Shown in pieces: positions 44,107-52,670 of a stretch of 64,000 bases of DNA. The first letter of the stretch is position 1, and the number at the start of each line of letters is the position of its first letter. The translations under genes were made by a program, and so were the position numbers. Origin of the DNA: Rubellimicrobium sp. CFH 75288 (lineage in GTDB: Bacteria; Pseudomonadota; Alphaproteobacteria; Rhodobacterales; Rhodobacteraceae); contig NZ_WYDP01000008.1 of NCBI RefSeq assembly GCF_009904055.1, forward strand, positions 124,001-188,000. Reading direction: 5' to 3'. Under the pieces are notes generated by a model that was not told the origin of the DNA, did not search any database, and saw only the letters and a program-made list of their open reading frames with translations.

Positions 44107-45000
44107 TCAGAAGCGGTCGAGCGGGATCTTGAGGTAGCGGTGTCCGTCGTCCTCGGGCTCGGGCAGGCGCCCGCCCCGCAGGTTCACCTGCAGCGCATGC
44201 AGCATCCGGTCCGGCAGCGGCAAGGTGGCATCCCGCGCTTCGCGCAGGCGCACGAACTCCTCCTCGGAGACGTCGCCCCCGATATGCTTGTTGCGTTCGC
44301 GCTGCTCCTTCACGGTGCTCTCCCAGGCGGGCTCGTCGCGGGAATCGGTGCCGTAATCATGGCCCACGAACAAGCGGGTGTCGTCCGGCAACTCCAGAAG
44401 CGCCTGCAACGAGCGGAAGAGCGTACGGGCGTCCCCGCCGGGGAAGTCCGCCCGCGTCGTGCCCGCATCGGGCTGCATGAAGGTGTCGTGCACGAAGGCC
44501 GCATCGCCCACGACATAGGTGATCGAGCCCAGCGTGTGCCCCGGCGAGAACATCACGCGGATCTCCAGATCGCCGAGCGGCAGCGTGTCGCCCTCCGACA
44601 GCAGCCGGTCGAAGTCGCGATCCACGTCGAAGGCATCGGGCAGGTTGTAGAACCGGCTCCACAGTTCGGCGATCTCCCGCACCTTGGCGCCGATGGCGGT
44701 CGGTGCGCCCGTCTGCTCCTTCAGCCAGGCTTGGGCCATCAGGTGGTCGGCATGGGGATGGGTGTCCAGGATCCAGACCAGCTCGGCTCCTTCCTCCTTC
44801 AGCCGCGCCAGCGCCCATTCCGCGCTGCGGGTGGAGGTTCGGGCATTGCGGTGATCGAAGTCCAGGACGGTGTCGATCAGCGCGGCCTTCTTGGTGGCCT
44901 CGTCGATGACGATGTACTGGATCGACCCCGTATCGGGCTCGTAGGCTCCGATCACCTTGGGGCTGCCGGGGCCGCGCGACGGGCTGGTCCGGTTCTTCAT
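44107..45000 (-). CDS. Persulfide dioxygenase, metallo-beta-lactamase fold (Blh/ETHE1-like)
   Basis: This 297-aa iron enzyme oxidises glutathione persulfide to sulfite. The metal motif is THPHADH (His81, His83, Asp85, His86), with FSPGHTLGS, a PDAGTTRADFPGGDA stretch typical of the Blh group, and FVGHDYG. The product fits sulfide detoxification, with the repressor downstream and the YeeE/YedE transporters upstream. Its ATG overlaps the SulP stop (ATGA). No sulfide:quinone reductase gene is present in the window. Confidence 0.9.
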   Translation of the reverse strand: MKNRTSPSRGPGSPKVIGAYEPDTGSIQYIVIDEATKKAALIDTVLDFDHRNARTSTRSAEWALARLKEEGAELVWILDTHPHADHLMAQAWLKEQTGAPTAIGAKVREIAELWSRFYNLPDAFDVDRDFDRLLSEGDTLPLGDLEIRVMFSPGHTLGSITYVVGDAAFVHDTFMQPDAGTTRADFPGGDARTLFRSLQALLELPDDTRLFVGHDYGTDSRDEPAWESTVKEQRERNKHIGGDVSEEEFVRLREARDATLPLPDRMLHALQVNLRGGRLPEPEDDGHRYLKIPLDRF

Positions 45001-46769
45001 GACGGTTCTCCTCTGGTCATGGGAATGGGGGAATCGGCCTCCTGATCGGCACGCGCGCCGCTCAGGCTGCGGATGGCGTCGTAGTGGGACAGGAACACGC
45101 GCCCCGACAGGTGATCGAGCAGGCTGGACCGCCGCAGCCGGTCCATGACGGGCCCCTTCACCTCCGACAGGTGCAGCGTGATGCCGGCCAGTCCCAGACG
45201 GCGGTTGATCTCCTCCAGCGTCTCCAGGCCGCTGAAGTCGATCTCGTTGACGGCCGAGCACAGCAGCACGACATGCCGGATCGAAGAGCCCGCCACCCGC
45301 TCGAGCAGCCAGTCCTCCAGGAAGCGGGCATTGGCGAAGTAGAGGCTCTCGTCCACCCGGACCGACAGCACCTCGGGGTCGGTCTCGACCTCGTGCCGGC
45401 GGATGTTGCGGAAGTGCTGCGTCCCCGGCACCAGCCCGACCTCGGCGATGTGCGGCCGCGAGGTCTTGTAGAGATACAGGATCAGCGACAGGACGACTCC
45501 CGCCGTCACCCCGGTTTCCACACCCAGGCCGAGCGTGAGCACGATGGTGGAGGCGACGGCCGCGAAATCCGCGCGCGAGTAGCGCCAGGCCCGGCGCAGG
45601 ATGCCGAAATCCACGAGGCTGAGGACGGCCACGATGATCGTGGCGGCCAGCGTCGCCTGCGGCAGATAGTGGATGAGCGGCGTCAGGGTCAGCGCGACCG
45701 CGAGCAGGCCCAGCGCCGTGAAGGCGCCGGCCGCCGGTGTCGCCGCCCCGGCATCGTGATTGACGACCGAGCGGGCGAACCCGCCCGTCACCGGCATGCC
45801 TCCGGTCATGGCCGCGCCGATATTGGCCGCGCCGAGGCCGACGAGTTCCTGATCGGGATCGATCCGCTCGCGCCGCCGGGCAGCCAGGGTCTGCGCGACC
45901 GAGACCGATTCGACAAAGCCGATCACGGCGATCAGGAAGGCCGGCAGCAGCAGCGCCCGCAGCAGGTCCGGCGTGAGCGGCGGCCAGGTCAGCGGCGGCA
46001 GCCCCCGCGGCACCTCGCCCACCACAGCGACGCCCTTCGCTTCGAGCCCGAGCCCCCAGGCCAGCAGCGTCGTCGCCACGACCGCCAGGACCGGCGCCGT
46101 CCGGGCGGCGATCTGCGCGGCGCGGGCAGGCACGCCCAGACGCTGGAGCAGCGGACTGACGCCCGAGCGGGTCCAGACGAGAAAGGCCAGCGCGCCGACC
46201 CCGACGGCGAGCGTCCAGAGGTTGGTCTCGCCCAGATGCCGCAGCAGCGAGCCCAGCAGCTCCGGGAGGGTCTCGCCGCCGCCCGGCACGCCGAGGATGT
46301 GGCGCACCTGACCGAGCGCGATCAGGAGGCCCGACGCGGTGATGAAGCCCGCAATGACCGGATGGGACAGGAAGTTGGCCAGAAAGCCCAGCCGCAGGAT
46401 GCCCATGATCACGAGCATGAGCCCCGAAAGCAGCGCCAGGGTCAGCGCGACGGCGGTCGGGGGAAGTCCCGTCTGCGCGGCGACCGGCCCGACCGCGGCG
46501 GCCGTCATCAGCGCGATGACGGCGACCGGACCGACGGCCAGACTCCGGCTGGTGCCGAAGATGGCATAGAGGACGATCGGCAGCACCGAGGCATAGAGCC
46601 CCGTCTCCGGCGGCAGCCCCGCGAGCATGGCATAGGCCAGCGATTGCGGCACGAGCATGATCGTGACGATCACCGCCGCGAGCAGGTCGCTGCCCAGCGC
46701 CTGCCGGTCGTATTGCGCGCCCCACTGCAGGATCGGCAGGAAACGCGACAGGCGCCCGATGCGCGTCAT
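44997..46769 (-). CDS. SulP-family anion transporter with STAS domain
   Basis: This 590-aa inner-membrane protein has 11-12 hydrophobic helices from residue 30 to about 430. The SulP signature region lies near the N-terminus (DLLAAVIVTIMLVPQSLAYA), and a cytoplasmic STAS domain (about 445-560) has LLCSAVNEIDFSGLETLEE. SulP proteins carry sulfate, bicarbonate or dicarboxylates. Inside a sulfide operon, export of sulfite or sulfate made by the dioxygenase, or sulfate uptake, is the natural inference. Start overlaps the DUF442 stop and stop overlaps the dioxygenase start. Confidence 0.92.
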   Translation of the reverse strand: MTRIGRLSRFLPILQWGAQYDRQALGSDLLAAVIVTIMLVPQSLAYAMLAGLPPETGLYASVLPIVLYAIFGTSRSLAVGPVAVIALMTAAAVGPVAAQTGLPPTAVALTLALLSGLMLVIMGILRLGFLANFLSHPVIAGFITASGLLIALGQVRHILGVPGGGETLPELLGSLLRHLGETNLWTLAVGVGALAFLVWTRSGVSPLLQRLGVPARAAQIAARTAPVLAVVATTLLAWGLGLEAKGVAVVGEVPRGLPPLTWPPLTPDLLRALLLPAFLIAVIGFVESVSVAQTLAARRRERIDPDQELVGLGAANIGAAMTGGMPVTGGFARSVVNHDAGAATPAAGAFTALGLLAVALTLTPLIHYLPQATLAATIIVAVLSLVDFGILRRAWRYSRADFAAVASTIVLTLGLGVETGVTAGVVLSLILYLYKTSRPHIAEVGLVPGTQHFRNIRRHEVETDPEVLSVRVDESLYFANARFLEDWLLERVAGSSIRHVVLLCSAVNEIDFSGLETLEEINRRLGLAGITLHLSEVKGPVMDRLRRSSLLDHLSGRVFLSHYDAIRSLSGARADQEADSPIPMTRGEPS

Positions 46770-47131
46770 GATGGCGTGCGCTCCGTTCCGTCGGGGCGTT
46801 GCGCCGCCATCGCGGCGAGCTTGCGCGCCCGCCCGCCGCTCCGGCAGAAGGCGAAGACGGGCCCCGGCATCTCCCGCAGCGCGGCGGCAAAGGCGCGGGC
46901 ATCGTCCTCCGTCTCCGCGCCCGGCCGGACGGGGATGTGGCATGTGGCGATTCTGTGCCGGGCGGCCTCGGCCGCGATGGCCGCAAAGGGCGGCTGGCCC
47001 GGCTCCTCGCCGTCGGGCCGGTTGCAGATGATCGCGCGCACGCCCCGCGCGGCGAGGGCCGCCACCTCCTCCGGGGCGATCTGGCCGCCGAAGGTCAGGG
47101 TCTCAGGTCCGGTCCGTCCGGTCATGGACAT
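46766..47131 (-). CDS. DUF442 phosphatase-fold protein (sulfide operon type)
   Basis: This 121-aa cytoplasmic protein of the TIGR01244/DUF442 family is related to dual-specificity phosphatases. The active-site loop is FCRSGGRA (Cys96). Elsewhere it is often fused to, or next to, the Blh persulfide dioxygenase, and it is thought to act on sulfur rather than phosphate (rhodanese-like persulfide transfer); this is not proven. It overlaps the SulP gene by ATGA and lies 39 bp after the transporter half upstream. Confidence 0.88.
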   Translation of the reverse strand: MSMTGRTGPETLTFGGQIAPEEVAALAARGVRAIICNRPDGEEPGQPPFAAIAAEAARHRIATCHIPVRPGAETEDDARAFAAALREMPGPVFAFCRSGGRARKLAAMAAQRPDGTERTPS

Positions 47132-47170
47132 GGTCTCCGCTCCGCATCTCCGAGGGGTCAGGGTCGGCCG

Positions 47171-47614
47171 TCAGGCCGTGCCCAGCCGCAGGCTGCTCAG
47201 CGCCAGCCGCCGCGCGACGATCATGCCGGCCAGCATCGCGCCCACAAAGGCGACCGCCGCCGTGCTGCCCGTGCCGAGGGCGACAAAGGCCGGACCCGGG
47301 CACAAGCCGACGAGGCCCCAGCCCAGTCCGAAGATCGCAGGGCCCACGATCACCGGCCATTCCACCCGGGTCTTGTGCGGCAGATGGAACTCCGTCGCCA
47401 GGACGGGCCGCGGGCGCCGCAGGACCAGGCGGTAGCCGATCGCCGTCACGATCACGGCCGCGCCGAGCACGAAGGCGAGGCTGGCATCCCACATGCCGGT
47501 GGCGATCCCGGCAAGATCGAGGAAGTTGAGCACCTTGGCCGGGTCCGACATGCCGGCCACGATCAGGCCGAGGCCGAACAGAAGGCCGATTCCGAACTGC
47601 AGGACGATCCGCAT
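47171..47614 (-). CDS. YeeE/YedE-type sulfur transporter half, PmpB-like
   Basis: This 147-aa membrane protein has four to five helices and a conserved Cys105 in GLVGLCPGPAF, as in the second half of YeeE/YedE (DUF6691) thiosulfate or sulfur-compound permeases. With the preceding gene it reconstitutes the full-length transporter as a split pair (PmpA/PmpB). It is 10 bp downstream of its partner. Confidence 0.9.
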   Translation of the reverse strand: MRIVLQFGIGLLFGLGLIVAGMSDPAKVLNFLDLAGIATGMWDASLAFVLGAAVIVTAIGYRLVLRRPRPVLATEFHLPHKTRVEWPVIVGPAIFGLGWGLVGLCPGPAFVALGTGSTAAVAFVGAMLAGMIVARRLALSSLRLGTA

Positions 47615-47624
47615 CCCTTTCTCC

Positions 47625-48059
47625 TCAGATCAGGTGGCGCGACACGAAGACGGTCAGCACCGCCACGGCCATGAAGGTGCCCACGGCGACAAAGGACCGG
47701 ACGGAGAGGCGCGACAGACCGCAGACCCCGTGGCCCGAGGTGCAGCCCGCGCCCCAGACGGAGCCGAACCCGACAAGAAGCCCGCCGATGACCACCGTCA
47801 GCGGCGCGGCCTCCACCCGCACGGGCGGCCAGGACCCCGTCGTCGCCAGCACCAGCGCCGGCGAGACGATCAGGCCCAGGACGAAGGCCACCCGCCCCAG
47901 GCTCTCGTCGTCCAGATAGGGCGGGAACATCCGCACCGCGATTCCGCTGATGCCGGCGATCCGGCCGAACAGTGCCATCAGCAGCACCGAGGCCAGGCCG
48001 ATCATGGCTCCGCCGATCAGGGCATTCAAAGGGGTGAACTCGGTCGGTATCAACGGCAT
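47625..48059 (-). CDS. YeeE/YedE-type sulfur transporter half, PmpA-like
   Basis: This 144-aa membrane protein has the signature GAGCTSGHGVCGLSRLS (Cys106, Cys113), whose cysteines pass sulfur compounds through YeeE-type channels. It is the first gene of the sulfide operon. The Shine-Dalgarno AAGAAGGAG lies only about one base before the ATG at 48059, unusually close, which may lower translation. A strong promoter lies about 40 bp upstream. Confidence 0.9.
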   Translation of the reverse strand: MPLIPTEFTPLNALIGGAMIGLASVLLMALFGRIAGISGIAVRMFPPYLDDESLGRVAFVLGLIVSPALVLATTGSWPPVRVEAAPLTVVIGGLLVGFGSVWGAGCTSGHGVCGLSRLSVRSFVAVGTFMAVAVLTVFVSRHLI

Positions 48060-48098
48060 GCTCCTTCTTTCCGGGCGTTCCCAGCGCGACGTGATGTA

Positions 48099-48126
48099 TC
48101 TATATAGGAATGTTTGAATGTGTCAA
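48099..48126 (-). promoter_or_regulatory. Sigma70 promoter and probable repressor site of the sulfide operon
   Basis: On the minus strand TTGACA (48126-48121) and TATAGA (48104-48099) are 16 bp apart, the best promoter in the window. The spacer holds two direct ATTC half-sites 8 bp apart (plus-strand GAAT at 48108-48111 and 48116-48119). The known SqrR site is ATTC-N8-GAAT, so the half-sites are present but the full inverted form is not. Repressor binding here would block the polymerase. Confidence 0.7.
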
Positions 48127-48154
48127 GGGCGGATCTGCCCCGCCGCCGCAGCGC

Positions 48155-48880
48155 TCATCCGTCGTGCCGTGCCAGCCATTCCGCGATGATCGCCCGGTGA
48201 CGCGCGCCGTCATAGCTGGGGAAATGGCCCCCATGGACGACCCGGACCGGCAGCGTGAGCAGCCGCTCCATCGACCGCCGGTAATCCCGCGCATCCGCGT
48301 GATAGGTGTCCTCGATCAGGGGGCCGTCATAGACGATGTCGCCCGAGAACAGGATGCCGGTCTCCGCCTCCCACAGCGCGATGCCTCCCGGCGAATGGCC
48401 CGGCGTATGGATCACCTCCAGCCGCCGGTCGCCCAGATCGAGCACATCCCCGTCCGCCAGAAGGCGCGTGGCCGGCGCGCCGCGGACGGCATAGGTCTCC
48501 GACCGGTAGGGCTCGGGCGGAAGCCGCTCGAAGATCTCGTCCGTCACATAGGGATCGGCGAGCGTCGCCGCCCGCGTGGGCGCGGCCAGGATGGCAGCTT
48601 CGGCGGGGTGCACGGCCCGGTCCTCGAACTCGTGATGCGCGCCGATATGGTCGAAATGAGTGTGCGAGGCCACCGCCGTCAGCGGCCTCTCGGTCACGAG
48701 CGACACCCACCGCCGCAGCGGCACCACCCCCATGCCGCTGTCGATCAGCAGGTCGCGGTCGCGCCCGCGCACATGCCACATGTTGCAGCGGAAGAAGGGC
48801 CTGATCCACGGCTCCTCGATCAGGGTCACCCCGTCGCCCCGGCTCTCCAGCCGGTACCATTCCTCGGGCCGCGCCCGCAT
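48155..48880 (-). CDS. Metallo-beta-lactamase-fold hydrolase
   Basis: This 241-aa enzyme has the metal motif SHTHFDHIGAHHEF, HTPGHSPGGIALW and a C-terminal HGGHFPSYDG. The binuclear zinc ligands are complete. It is the last gene of a polyamine-type ABC importer operon; its ATG shares a base with the ATPase stop (TGATG). Hydrolysis of an imported ester, lactone or amide is the natural guess. Lactonase or glyoxalase II activity cannot be separated by sequence reading. Confidence 0.85.
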   Translation of the reverse strand: MRARPEEWYRLESRGDGVTLIEEPWIRPFFRCNMWHVRGRDRDLLIDSGMGVVPLRRWVSLVTERPLTAVASHTHFDHIGAHHEFEDRAVHPAEAAILAAPTRAATLADPYVTDEIFERLPPEPYRSETYAVRGAPATRLLADGDVLDLGDRRLEVIHTPGHSPGGIALWEAETGILFSGDIVYDGPLIEDTYHADARDYRRSMERLLTLPVRVVHGGHFPSYDGARHRAIIAEWLARHDG

Positions 48881-49920
48881 CAGGCCGCCTCCGCCGCGGC
48901 GGGGAACACGGTGACCTCCGCCGGATCGACCGACAGGCGCAACCGCTCGCCCGGCGCCGCATGGGGCGGAAGCTGCGCCACCAGCCGCAGGTCCGGTGCG
49001 CGCTCGGGCACCAGATGGACCCGCCAGTGCGTGCCCAGGAAGGCGGCGCCGTCGAGCCGCGCCTCGCCCAGATCGCAGGGGCCGCCGCGCCCCAGCGCCT
49101 CGGGCCGCAGGCACAGGACCGCCTCGCCCTCGCCCGGGGGCGCCACCGGAAGGGTGCCCAGCGGCGTCTGCACGGCCCCGCCCGCAGCCCGCGCGGGAAC
49201 GCGGTTCATCTCGCCCATGAAGCCTGCCGCGAACAGGGTCCGGGGGCGGCGATAGATGCGATCCGGCGTGCCCTCGTCCTCGATCCGGCCGGCCCGCATC
49301 ACCACGATGCGGTCGGCGATCGCCATGGCCTCCTCCTGATCGTGGGTCACATGGACGAAGGTGGTCCCCACCCGCCGCTGGATCGCCTTCAGCTCGTCCT
49401 GCATGGCCCGCCGGAGCTTGAGGTCCAGCGCGCCCAGGGGCTCGTCGAGCAGCAGCACGTCCGGCTCCACCGCCAGCGCGCGGGCCAGCGCCACCCGCTG
49501 GCGCTGGCCGCCCGAGACTTCGTGCGGCCGCTTGGCGCCCGCATGTTCCAGCCCCACCAGGGCGAGCTGCCGGTCCGCCCGTGCGTGCCGCTCCGCCCGG
49601 CCCATGCCGGCCATGCGCAGGCCGAAGGCGACGTTGTCGCGCAGGGTCATGTGCGGAAAGAGGGCATAATCCTGAAAGACGGTCGTGGTCGGCCGCCGCG
49701 CCGGGGGCAGACGCGTCACGTCGCGCCCGCCGATCAGCACCCGGCCTTCCGCGGGACTCGCAAACCCGCCCAGGATCGACAGGAGCGTGGTCTTGCCGCA
49801 GCCCGACGGGCCCAGAAGGACCACATACTCCCCTGCCCCGATCTCGAGCGAGACGCCGTGCAGGACGGTCTGCGGGCCGTAGCGATGGACCACCCTCTCG
49901 ATCGTCACCGATGCCGTCAC
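48880..49920 (-). CDS. ABC transporter ATPase, PotA/FbpC type
   Basis: This 346-aa ATPase has Walker A GPSGCGKTT (residues 37-45), the Q-loop region TTTVFQDYALFPHMT, signature VSGGQRQRVALARAL, Walker B VLLLDEPLGALD, the H-loop VHVTHDQEEAM, and a TOBE domain from about residue 270. It drives the importer made by the two permeases upstream. The start is GTG at 49920, overlapping the permease stop. Confidence 0.93.
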   Translation of the reverse strand: MTASVTIERVVHRYGPQTVLHGVSLEIGAGEYVVLLGPSGCGKTTLLSILGGFASPAEGRVLIGGRDVTRLPPARRPTTTVFQDYALFPHMTLRDNVAFGLRMAGMGRAERHARADRQLALVGLEHAGAKRPHEVSGGQRQRVALARALAVEPDVLLLDEPLGALDLKLRRAMQDELKAIQRRVGTTFVHVTHDQEEAMAIADRIVVMRAGRIEDEGTPDRIYRRPRTLFAAGFMGEMNRVPARAAGGAVQTPLGTLPVAPPGEGEAVLCLRPEALGRGGPCDLGEARLDGAAFLGTHWRVHLVPERAPDLRLVAQLPPHAAPGERLRLSVDPAEVTVFPAAAEAA

Positions 49921-50687
49921 CGTCGCCTCCGCGCAAGGACTAGGATCTCCAGAAGCACCACCACCGCCACCGAGACCAGGAAGACGAGGCTCCCGGCCGC
50001 GTTCAGCCGTGGCGAGAGGCCCGAACGCAGCAGGCTCCAGATCTCCACCGGCAGCGTGACCTCGAACCGGGTGAGCAGAAAGGCGATGATGAACTCGTCC
50101 CAGGAGAGGGTGGCCGACAGGAAGAAGGCCGCCGCCAAGGGCGCAGCCAGCATGGGCAGCGTGACGAGGCCGATCACCTGCGCCTCCGAGGCACCCAGAT
50201 CGCGCGCCGCACGCTCGGCGCTGCGCTGCTGGTCGCCCATCGCCGCGTAGAGGATGGCAAAGCAGAGCGGCAGGTTGATGACCACATGCCCGATCCCGGC
50301 CGTCCAGAGCGACAGCGGCAGGCCCAGGCGGTTGACCAGCAGCAGAAGCCCCAGCCCCACGATCAGGGTGGAGACCGCGATCGGCGCGATGAGCACCGCA
50401 CGGATCAGCGCGGACCCCGGAAGGGCATGGCGGGCGAGGCCGTAGGCGGCGAGAAAGCCCAGCGCGCAGGCCACCAGGGACGAGCCCGCCGCAACGGCCA
50501 CCGAATGGCCCAGCGCCGCCATCAGCCGCCGGTCTCCCAGGACATCGGCATACCAGCGCAGCGAGAAGCCCTGAAAGGGCGGCACCGGCAGCCGGCCGTC
50601 CTGGAACGAGAACAGCACGAGCGCGCCAACGGGCAGCAGGATGAAGGCGTAGAGCAGCGCCAGATAGAGCCAGGACAGCGCGCGCAT
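49917..50687 (-). CDS. ABC transporter permease, PotC type
   Basis: This 256-aa protein has six membrane helices and the EAA loop AERAARDLGASEAQVIGLVT at about residue 165. Its start (ATG 50687) shares a base with the stop of the first permease. It forms the channel with the PotB-type partner. Confidence 0.92.
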   Translation of the reverse strand: MRALSWLYLALLYAFILLPVGALVLFSFQDGRLPVPPFQGFSLRWYADVLGDRRLMAALGHSVAVAAGSSLVACALGFLAAYGLARHALPGSALIRAVLIAPIAVSTLIVGLGLLLLVNRLGLPLSLWTAGIGHVVINLPLCFAILYAAMGDQQRSAERAARDLGASEAQVIGLVTLPMLAAPLAAAFFLSATLSWDEFIIAFLLTRFEVTLPVEIWSLLRSGLSPRLNAAGSLVFLVSVAVVVLLEILVLARRRR

Positions 50688-51526
50688 CACACCCGGTCGA
50701 TCCTCAGCCAGCGCGACGAGAGAAGATAGGCCAGCGCGACGAGCCCCATCAGCACCAGCGCGAGCGCCGAGGCGAGCGGGAAGTCCGCCCGCCGGCCAAG
50801 CTGGACCATGATGACCTGCGGCAGGGTCAGTTCGTTGTTGCCGCCCAGGATCTGCGGCGTGACGTAATCCCCGATGCAGAGGACAAAGGTGAGAAACGCC
50901 CCCGTCACGATGCCGGGCAGCGTCAGCGGCAGGATGACATGGACAAAGGTCCGCAGCCGCGACGCCCCCAGATCGGCCGCCGCCCGCGCATAGTTCGGAG
51001 GCAGTTGCCGCAGGCTGGCATAGATCGTCAGCGTCAGCAGCATCGTGAAGAAGTGGACGAACCCCGTCACCGTCGCCAGGCGTGTGTTGGCGAGCGTCAC
51101 GGGCTCCTGCACGATCCCGAGCCCCAGCAGCGCCTGATTGACGATGCCCTGCCGCGACAGGACCAGAAGCCACGAATAGGATCGCACCACATAGGAGGTC
51201 CAGAACGGCAGCAGCGCCAGAAGGAGCGCGAGGCGTTGCCAGCGTTCGGGCACGCGGAACGCGATGATCGCGGCCAGCGGATAGGCCAGCAGGACCGAGA
51301 TCACCGTGACCGTCAGCGTGATCTCGAGCGAGACGACCACCGCGCGCGCGATGTGCGGCTGGGCGAGCTGCGCGTAGTTGTCCCAGTGAACGCCCCAGAT
51401 CAGTTCTCGCCCGTCCAGCCGCGCCAGACTCATCGCCGCCATGACGGCGAAGGGCACGACGAAGAAGGCCGTCGTCCAGAGCAGGGCCGGGGCGACCAAG
51501 CCCCAGCCCCTCGCGCGGTCGCTCAT
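50687..51526 (-). CDS. ABC transporter permease, PotB type
   Basis: This 279-aa inner-membrane permease has six helices, the EAA loop ARAAADLGASRLRTFVHVIL and the C-terminal LGRRADFPLASALALVLMG typical of spermidine/putrescine systems. It overlaps the binding-protein gene by ATGA. Confidence 0.92.
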   Translation of the reverse strand: MSDRARGWGLVAPALLWTTAFFVVPFAVMAAMSLARLDGRELIWGVHWDNYAQLAQPHIARAVVVSLEITLTVTVISVLLAYPLAAIIAFRVPERWQRLALLLALLPFWTSYVVRSYSWLLVLSRQGIVNQALLGLGIVQEPVTLANTRLATVTGFVHFFTMLLTLTIYASLRQLPPNYARAAADLGASRLRTFVHVILPLTLPGIVTGAFLTFVLCIGDYVTPQILGGNNELTLPQVIMVQLGRRADFPLASALALVLMGLVALAYLLSSRWLRIDRV

Positions 51527-52569
51527 CGCTGGAGCATCTCGAGCCAGAGGTCCTGCATGGCCGCATCCAGCGCGGCATCCGGCGCCGGGTAGAGCTGCGC
51601 GCGCGCCAGATAGCCGTCCTGCTCGTCCCAGCGCAGCGCCGCGCGCTGCTCCTCGGTCAGATGCTCGCCCGCCATGCGGTTGGCGGGCATCCCCCAGTAG
51701 CAGGACGACGTGGCCAGCCGCGCCTGCCCCTCGGGACTGACCACGTACCGGACGAATTCCAGCGCCGCCTCGGGATTGCGGCTGTCGGCCAGCACGCCAA
51801 TGCTCTGGGTCCAGAGCACGGCCCCCTCGTCGGGAATCGTCCAGGTCAGTTCCGGCTGCTCGGCCGACAGCGCGGCCGTCAGCCATTCGCCCCCGCCCAC
51901 CACCACGTCCACCTCGCCCGTGGCCAGCGCCGTCTGCGAGGCGACCACCTCGCCCACGCTGGCCGACTGTTCGCGCAGCGCGAACAGCACCTCGCGGATC
52001 GCGGGCAGGTCGTCCGCGGTCAGCGTCTGGGTGTCGAGCCCCAGATGCACCGCCGCCAGCCCGATCACGGGCAGGTAATAGTCGTAGATCGCGATGCGCC
52101 CCCGGTATTCCTCGTCCAGCAGCGCGCCCAGACCCGCCTGCATGTCGGCCGGATCGACGCGGGCCGCGTTGAACGACAGGGTGTTGTAGCCCCATTTCTC
52201 CGTCACGGCATAGGTGACGCCGTCGCGCGTCGTGCTGGCCTCCATCACCACTTCGGGGAAGAAGTCGCCGACGGGCAGATCCCCTTCCGGCAGGGGCGCC
52301 ATGAGCCCGGCCTCCACCACGCGCGGCACGTCGATCCCGTCGATCACCAGCACGTCCCAGTCGCCCGGCCGCGACTGCTCGAGCAGCGCCAGAGCCGCCC
52401 CCGTGCCCTCGTATTCGCGCAGGTTGACGCGGATGCCCGTCGCCTCCTCGAACGGGGCGAGGAACTCGGGATCGGTATGGTCGCACCAGACCAGCGCATT
52501 GATCGTCTGGGCCGAGGCCGGAGCCGCCGCCAGGGCGAGGATGGCGGCCGAGGCGCGAAGCATCGTCAT
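51523..52569 (-). CDS. ABC transporter substrate-binding protein, PotD type
   Basis: This 348-aa periplasmic protein has a signal peptide (MTMLRASAAILALAAAPASA) and the PotD-like core beginning TINALVWCDHTDPEFLAPFE. An acidic ligand pocket is plausible (EYEGTGAALALLE, VVVGGGEWLTAAL), but the spermidine-contact residues cannot be confirmed by eye. It is the first gene of the five-gene operon and is divergent from the TetR gene. A second ATG two codons in is possible. Confidence 0.9.
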   Translation of the reverse strand: MTMLRASAAILALAAAPASAQTINALVWCDHTDPEFLAPFEEATGIRVNLREYEGTGAALALLEQSRPGDWDVLVIDGIDVPRVVEAGLMAPLPEGDLPVGDFFPEVVMEASTTRDGVTYAVTEKWGYNTLSFNAARVDPADMQAGLGALLDEEYRGRIAIYDYYLPVIGLAAVHLGLDTQTLTADDLPAIREVLFALREQSASVGEVVASQTALATGEVDVVVGGGEWLTAALSAEQPELTWTIPDEGAVLWTQSIGVLADSRNPEAALEFVRYVVSPEGQARLATSSCYWGMPANRMAGEHLTEEQRAALRWDEQDGYLARAQLYPAPDAALDAAMQDLWLEMLQR

Positions 52570-52605
52570 TGCGGAAAACCCCCTGTCGTCTGTGGCAAGG
52601 CGCCG

Positions 52606-52646
52606 TTTGACTCCAGAAGCTGAATAGGTTCAGATTTGAAGTCAAC
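52606..52646. promoter_or_regulatory. Nested inverted repeat, probable TetR operator
   Basis: An inner dyad CTGAA-TAGG-TTCAG (52620-52633) is almost concentric with an outer pair TTGACT (52607-52612) and AGTCAA (52640-52645). Each outer arm can serve as a -35 element, one for each divergent gene. The position between the importer and tetR suits an operator for the encoded TetR protein. Confidence 0.5.
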
Positions 52647-52670
52647 GCCAAAAAACCCGGAGGACATGCC

